NCBI GenBank assembly: GCA_026994095.1
Contig: JALWRU010000153.1
Coordinates: forward strand, 1-7,115
Source: Nitrospira sp.
GTDB taxonomy: Bacteria; Nitrospirota; JACRHL01
Length of the DNA: 7,115 bases
Direction of reading: 5' to 3'
In this document: piece after piece, positions 6,614 through 7,115 of the stretch
Layout: every line of letters starts with the position of its first letter
Numbering within the stretch: position 1 is the first letter of the stretch
Notes under the pieces: generated by a model
Told to the model about the DNA's origin: nothing
The model's database searches: none
What the model saw: the letters and a program-made list of their open reading frames with translations, nothing else
Position numbers and translations under genes: made by a program

Positions 6614-6647
6614 GGGGATACCACCCGTTGGGTAGACCCCTTTTTTT
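6614..6647 (+). terminator. Strong intrinsic terminator candidate, plus strand
   Basis: GGGG (6614-6617) pairs with CCCC (6637-6640) and TACC (6619-6622) with GGTA (6631-6634) across a small internal loop, closing an 8-nt loop; seven T residues follow directly (6641-6647). This is the cleanest terminator in the window. No plus-strand gene ends nearby: the DUF5069 stop is about 460 nt upstream. It would therefore end either a long 3' leader of that gene or a separate non-coding transcript, and it shields msrB from convergent read-through. Confidence 0.65.
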
Positions 6648-6714
6648 GCCGACCGTGGGCGGGGCGGCCCCCGCAGGCCGGTAATGCAGCGCCGTTGGCG
6701 CTGTTTTTCTGCCG
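6641..6714 (-). repeat. GC-rich palindromic repeat unit, inverted copy
   Basis: Read on the minus strand this is CAGCGCC-AAC-GGCGCTG (6703 to 6687), then CATTACCGGCC, TGCGGGGGCC and GCCCCGCCC, ending GGTCGGC and an A-run. That is the same module order as the units at 6345 and 6446 but on the opposite strand, and it matches the right arm at 5618-5672. The GGAGGGATCTTCT segment and the full third hairpin are missing. Compared with the CTGCGCC/GGCGCAG stem of the tandem copies, the second pair is changed on both sides (T-A to A-T), so pairing is kept. Confidence 0.75.
6687..6710 (+). terminator. Second plus-strand terminator-like hairpin
   Basis: CAGCGCC-GTT-GGCGCTG (6687-6703) is a perfect 7-bp stem followed by TTTTTCT. 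It lies just before the msrB stop codon on the opposite strand and is part of the inverted repeat unit. It would act as a back-up to the terminator at 6614-6647. Confidence 0.5.
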
Positions 6715-6717
6715 TCG

Positions 6718-7115
6718 TCAGGCGCTCTTTGGCACAAACGTCAACGCCACCCCGTTATTACACCACCGCTGCCCCGTCGGCTTCGGCCCATCTTTAAACA
6801 GGTGCCCTTGATGCCCACCACAACGGGCGCAGTGATACTCCGTACGCGGGAATAGCAGTTTATAGTCGGTCTCCGTGGCAATACGGCCCGGAATCACGTC
6901 AAAAAAGCTCGGCCAGCCGGTGCCGCTCTCATATTTGGCGCTGGATTCAAACAGACCCAGATCACAACCGGCACAGTGATAAGTCCCCACACGCTTCTCT
7001 TTAAGTAGTTCGCTGCTGCCCGGCATCTCGGTCGCTGCCAGCCGCAACACCCGAAACTGCTCCTTGCTCAAGCGCTTCTGCCACTCACTGCGAGACAGTT
7101 TGAGCGGGGTTAGAT
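6718..7115 (-). CDS. msrB: Peptide-methionine (R)-S-oxide reductase MsrB, 5' end beyond window
   Basis: At least 131 residues of MsrB, which reduces methionine-R-sulfoxide in oxidised proteins. The frame stays open to the right edge (visible N-terminal part ...LTPLKLSRSEWQKRLSKEQFRVLR). That includes the typical 'eW...L..eqf.vlR' helix, so the real start lies outside the window and the TTG at 7071 is not it. Motifs: zinc-binding CAGC and CARC pairs, YESGTGWPSFF, GGHQGHLFKDGPKPTGQRWCNNG, and ALTFVP at the end. The catalytic Cys is in RWCNN. The resolving-Cys position of GCGWPSF-type MsrBs is Thr here (GTGWPSF), as in the sizeable MsrB subgroup that uses another reductant or cysteine. No signal peptide can be judged because the N-terminus is missing. 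It converges on the DUF5069 gene, and terminator-like repeats separate them. Confidence 0.95.
   Translation of the reverse strand, partial: LTPLKLSRSEWQKRLSKEQFRVLRLAATEMPGSSELLKEKRVGTYHCAGCDLGLFESSAKYESGTGWPSFFDVIPGRIATETDYKLLFPRTEYHCARCGGHQGHLFKDGPKPTGQRWCNNGVALTFVPKSA

Noticed and set aside
6581..6811. Small plus-strand open frame across the repeats into msrB
   Set aside because: It runs through a terminator, a repeat unit and antisense msrB; no ribosome site or protein family is recognisable.
7069..7071. TTG as the start of msrB
   Set aside because: The frame continues upstream with typical MsrB N-terminal residues to the window edge, so the TTG is an internal Leu codon.

Overview
The window looks like ordinary, gene-dense chromosome from a GC-rich proteobacterium. 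The support is a full-length GlnD, a cytoplasmic PpiB-type cyclophilin, a single-domain PilZ protein, a DUF5069 protein and an MsrB, all with proteobacterial-type motifs. I cannot fix the lineage. The GlnD is clearly not an enterobacterial type, and I would place the organism only as Pseudomonadota.

Layout: ppiB (minus, 4-507) is divergent from a PilZ gene (plus, 688-1065). The 180-bp gap between them holds a 9-bp direct repeat and a short fragment of the repeat family described below. A good sigma70-like promoter (TATAAT at 1141-1146) then precedes a three-gene plus-strand run: a GNAT acetyltransferase (1179-1628), a class I/II PLP aminotransferase (1675-2856) and glnD (2872-5526), with gaps of 46 and 15 bp. 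That spacing suggests one operon ending in the nitrogen-status sensor GlnD. A DUF5069 gene (5732-6151) follows, and a minus-strand msrB (6718 to beyond the right edge) converges on it.

The non-coding DNA is the unusual part. Both gaps flanking DUF5069 (5527-5731 and 6152-6717) are packed with palindromic repeat modules. Each unit has a hairpin of the GCGCC-NNN-GGCGC type, a very GC-rich core (AGCGGGGGCC ... CCCCGCCCCCCGGAGGG) and usually a second short hairpin followed by an A-run. Units occur head-to-tail (6345-6441 and 6446-6563) and inverted (the right arm at 5618-5672, and 6641-6714). The two clusters therefore resemble REP/BIME elements, and several stems keep pairing although their bases differ. 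A second, unrelated 101-nt inverted-repeat element lies at 6171-6271. Terminator-like hairpins for both strands are interleaved between DUF5069 and msrB.

Functionally, GlnD controls PII proteins and so nitrogen assimilation, and the aminotransferase fits amino-nitrogen metabolism next to it. PpiB and MsrB are housekeeping protein-folding and protein-repair enzymes, and the PilZ protein is a possible c-di-GMP effector with an imperfect binding motif. I found no defence system, prophage, CRISPR array, transposase, tRNA or rRNA. The best candidate for something undescribed is the structured repeat family.
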